Assembly (NCBI GenBank): GCA_002435755.1
Contig: DIYH01000017.1
Span: 62,001-126,000 of the forward strand
Origin: Flammeovirgaceae bacterium UBA6059
GTDB taxonomy: Bacteria > Bacteroidota > Bacteroidia > Cytophagales > Cyclobacteriaceae
DNA length: 64,000 nucleotides
Reading direction: 5' to 3'
In this document: one piece after another, positions 62,461 through 64,000 of the stretch
Numbering within the stretch: position 1 is the first letter of the stretch
How the letters are laid out: every line of letters begins with the position of its first letter
Program-made: the position numbers and the translations under genes
Notes under the pieces: generated by a model
The model's input: only the letters and a program-made list of their open reading frames with translations
Database searches by the model: none
What the model was told of the DNA's origin: nothing

Positions 62461-63449
62461 TACCTTCTAATCCACAGGTTTAATGCATACTTCGTTCCCG
62501 AAATCACCTCCTCACCGGCATGTAGAGACGATACTATTATTTGCCCCTTTTCATCCAAATTTTTAAAAACAAGAGCCCTCCCCACTTTGGGAATAACGCT
62601 ATACTCTAGTTCAGGAAAAACTGTTTTTCCTCCTTCAAAACCCTCATTTAAATAAACTAATAGAGTAAACTCACGATCTAACCCTTCTGCGGCATCAAAA
62701 TGAAACTTAAAAAATTGTCCAGAACGATATCTAACGCACTGAGCATTTTCCACATTATTTTTTGGCTTGCCAACCGTATCGGCAGCTTTCTGAATCGCCT
62801 CTTGAACATCCAGTGTTGGTTCATTAATGTAATATGAACTGCTAATCCTTGTGTCTATGTTCAACCTAGAACTTAATTGTCCATCACCCTTTATAAGGCT
62901 CGAGGAAAATGCGTTTTTCTTCTCACAAGACTCTATTACATCTTGACATTGCTCTGCACTCAAAAAATCGTCTATGACTGTAAGGTGATTGTTTAAGTAA
63001 TACTGACGGTCTAGATGTTCAATTTGCATGTCATTAGAATACTCTTCATGCTCGTACCCTTCAGGTATGCTTATAGCGACGATAACATGATCACGATAAT
63101 TTCTCCTAAACTCTTGTTCTTCCATCTTTATATCGTCAGATGAATCAGAAATTATAATTAATCCATCAGTCGCAATTCTGAATAGTTTAATTTGAGAATC
63201 ACCAGGGTCAATTATAAACATGGGTTTTGACCTGAAGGAAGTTCCTTCGAGAGGCAATACCTTATATTCGAAGCCGAAGGAAATAAAAAGATTTAAAAAA
63301 CCCCTCAGAGTAACTAAGGGATAATTACTAGTGCTGAAGACCGCTTTCCGTACAGTAGTTCGAGATATTCTTGTACTGTTTTCTGAAAAAAATTTCTCCA
63401 GTAAAATCACGAATTTGTTGAAAACGATGTATGAAAATGTGTCTTTCAT
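62460..63449 (-). CDS. 2-oxoglutarate/Fe(II) oxygenase (prolyl 4-hydroxylase type) fused to a C39-like domain
   Basis: 329 residues. The C-terminal half (about 150-329) is a P4H-type double-stranded beta-helix: RYRSGQFFKFHFDAAEG (His and Asp iron ligands), LLVYLNEGFEGGKTVF, SLHAGEEVISG (second His) and TKYALNLWIR (Lys for 2-oxoglutarate). The first 140 residues (KFVILLEKFF, VTLRGFLNLFISFGFEYKVL, MFIIDPGDSQIKLFRIATDG) follow the order of secondary elements of the C39-like domain of the adjacent exporter, without catalytic residues. It would hydroxylate a substrate bound by that domain. Adjoins the exporter start (TAGTG). Confidence 0.75.
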   Translation of the reverse strand: MKDTFSYIVFNKFVILLEKFFSENSTRISRTTVRKAVFSTSNYPLVTLRGFLNLFISFGFEYKVLPLEGTSFRSKPMFIIDPGDSQIKLFRIATDGLIIISDSSDDIKMEEQEFRRNYRDHVIVAISIPEGYEHEEYSNDMQIEHLDRQYYLNNHLTVIDDFLSAEQCQDVIESCEKKNAFSSSLIKGDGQLSSRLNIDTRISSSYYINEPTLDVQEAIQKAADTVGKPKNNVENAQCVRYRSGQFFKFHFDAAEGLDREFTLLVYLNEGFEGGKTVFPELEYSVIPKVGRALVFKNLDEKGQIIVSSLHAGEEVISGTKYALNLWIRR

Positions 63450-63519
63450 ATGTGCATAAATATTAACTATGTTAATTGCCTTTAACTAATATAGGACTAA
63501 CAGAAATTAGTCACGCCCT

Positions 63520-64000
63520 CTATGAAGCTTCATAAGCTTGGATTCCTTTCGCCAGCGCTCGTAAATCAGATAATCTTTGTGTTTGATTTTCACATAGATT
63601 TACAATCATTATTTCCTGAATTTTGAATTCATGAGACAAATCAAACATGTCTTTTATACATTCAGTTATTGTTCCCCGAAAATTCGATTTTGGGAACGAT
63701 CTTAAAGAATCACCTAAGTTGTTGGTACGACTATCAATGAATTGACAAGCCACAGCGAGACTAATGAGCGGCTTCCTGCCTATTTTCTGCTCATACATTT
63801 TGAGAAGTTCTAGAATTCTTTCTGGGCTCTCGATACTCTGATTATGAAAAAATGAAAAACAATATGAACATTGCTCATCTATAATTTTTAAAGCGTTTTT
63901 ACCACTCGACCCTAAGATCCATATCTGAGGTGCGCGATTATTGTAAGGAGGACTCCATATAGTCTCATTACCTCCCTCTTTCCTATCTGCGTTGGACAAA
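63520..64000 (-). CDS. Luciferase-like flavin-dependent oxidoreductase, C-terminal part (cut by window edge)
   Basis: The visible 159 residues include APQIWILGSSGKNALKIIDE and KPLISLAVACQF, the order seen in the last third of bacterial LLM-class (luciferase-like) oxidoreductases. The N-terminus continues past the right edge; any Met at 63999 is not the true start. Such enzymes use reduced flavin to oxidise aldehydes, amines or natural-product intermediates. As first gene of the minus-strand cluster it suggests a biosynthetic step. Confidence 0.65.
   Translation of the reverse strand, partial: LSNADRKEGGNETIWSPPYNNRAPQIWILGSSGKNALKIIDEQCSYCFSFFHNQSIESPERILELLKMYEQKIGRKPLISLAVACQFIDSRTNNLGDSLRSFPKSNFRGTITECIKDMFDLSHEFKIQEIMIVNLCENQTQRLSDLRALAKGIQAYEAS

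Noticed and set aside
63999..63999. Start codon of the right-edge oxidoreductase at 63999
   Set aside because: The visible part matches only the C-terminal third of the family; the gene must continue beyond the window.
16321..64000. CRISPR array
   Set aside because: The repeats found are palindromic attC sites of 110-290 bp separated by genes, not short direct repeats with unique spacers.

Overview
The window looks like the chromosome of a free-living, probably marine member of the Bacteroidota, most likely a Cytophagales-type bacterium. The evidence is LytTR and NarL two-component systems, an 800-residue FtsX/MacB permease, a carboxypeptidase-regulatory-like domain protein, many short secreted proteins of unknown function and the AT-rich composition. 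This placement is inference from gene families; no rRNA is present.

Layout. (1) 1-16.3 kb is ordinary chromosome: the start of hemN at the left edge, small envelope proteins, a NarX/NarL-type pair with a REC-only protein and repeated palindromic operators, an FtsX-type permease, an AraC-type membrane regulator and two paralogous secreted proteins. (2) At 16.32 kb only the 3' half of a tRNA-Thr(UGU) remains, followed by a tyrosine integrase. This marks the left end of an integrative element running to about 40.8 kb. It carries an excisionase-like protein, a VirD4-type coupling ATPase, a MobF relaxase-helicase and small mobilization genes, but no type IV secretion channel is visible, so it is best described as mobilizable. 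Its cargo includes a two-gene minus-strand module with a TIR/deoxyribosyltransferase-like C-terminal domain (possible defence genes), a HExxH protein and an XRE-regulator/EgtD-like methyltransferase pair. The origin of the 30.9-35.7 kb genes is uncertain. (3) 41.35-54.43 kb is the most interesting region: a sedentary chromosomal integron. Eleven cassettes (twelve ORFs), all on the minus strand, lead away from a divergent tyrosine recombinase at 53.6 kb. The cassettes are separated by 110-290 bp imperfect palindromes. The start of each cassette is complementary, over 9-10 bases, to the R''-like box at its own 3' end, which is the hallmark of attC-bounded cassettes. The integrase lacks the extra segment typical of IntI. 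One attC is split by an IS110 element whose removal restores the site exactly, and which has a folded bridge-RNA-like leader. (4) 54.6-56.1 kb holds a second, short recombinase and a decayed dinB. (5) 56.3-64 kb is a minus-strand cluster with a metallo-beta-lactamase-fold protein, a short membrane-anchored protein, an ABC exporter with a degenerate C39 domain, a prolyl-4-hydroxylase-like oxygenase fused to a second C39-like domain, and a luciferase-like oxidoreductase. It could make and export a small molecule or peptide, but no convincing precursor was found.

How the parts work together: the integrase at 53.6 kb would capture and shuffle the array cassettes, most of which encode exported or membrane proteins. 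The element at 16-41 kb would excise by its own integrase and move using another element's secretion channel. Intergenic stretches, relics and uncertain starts are described in the entries.
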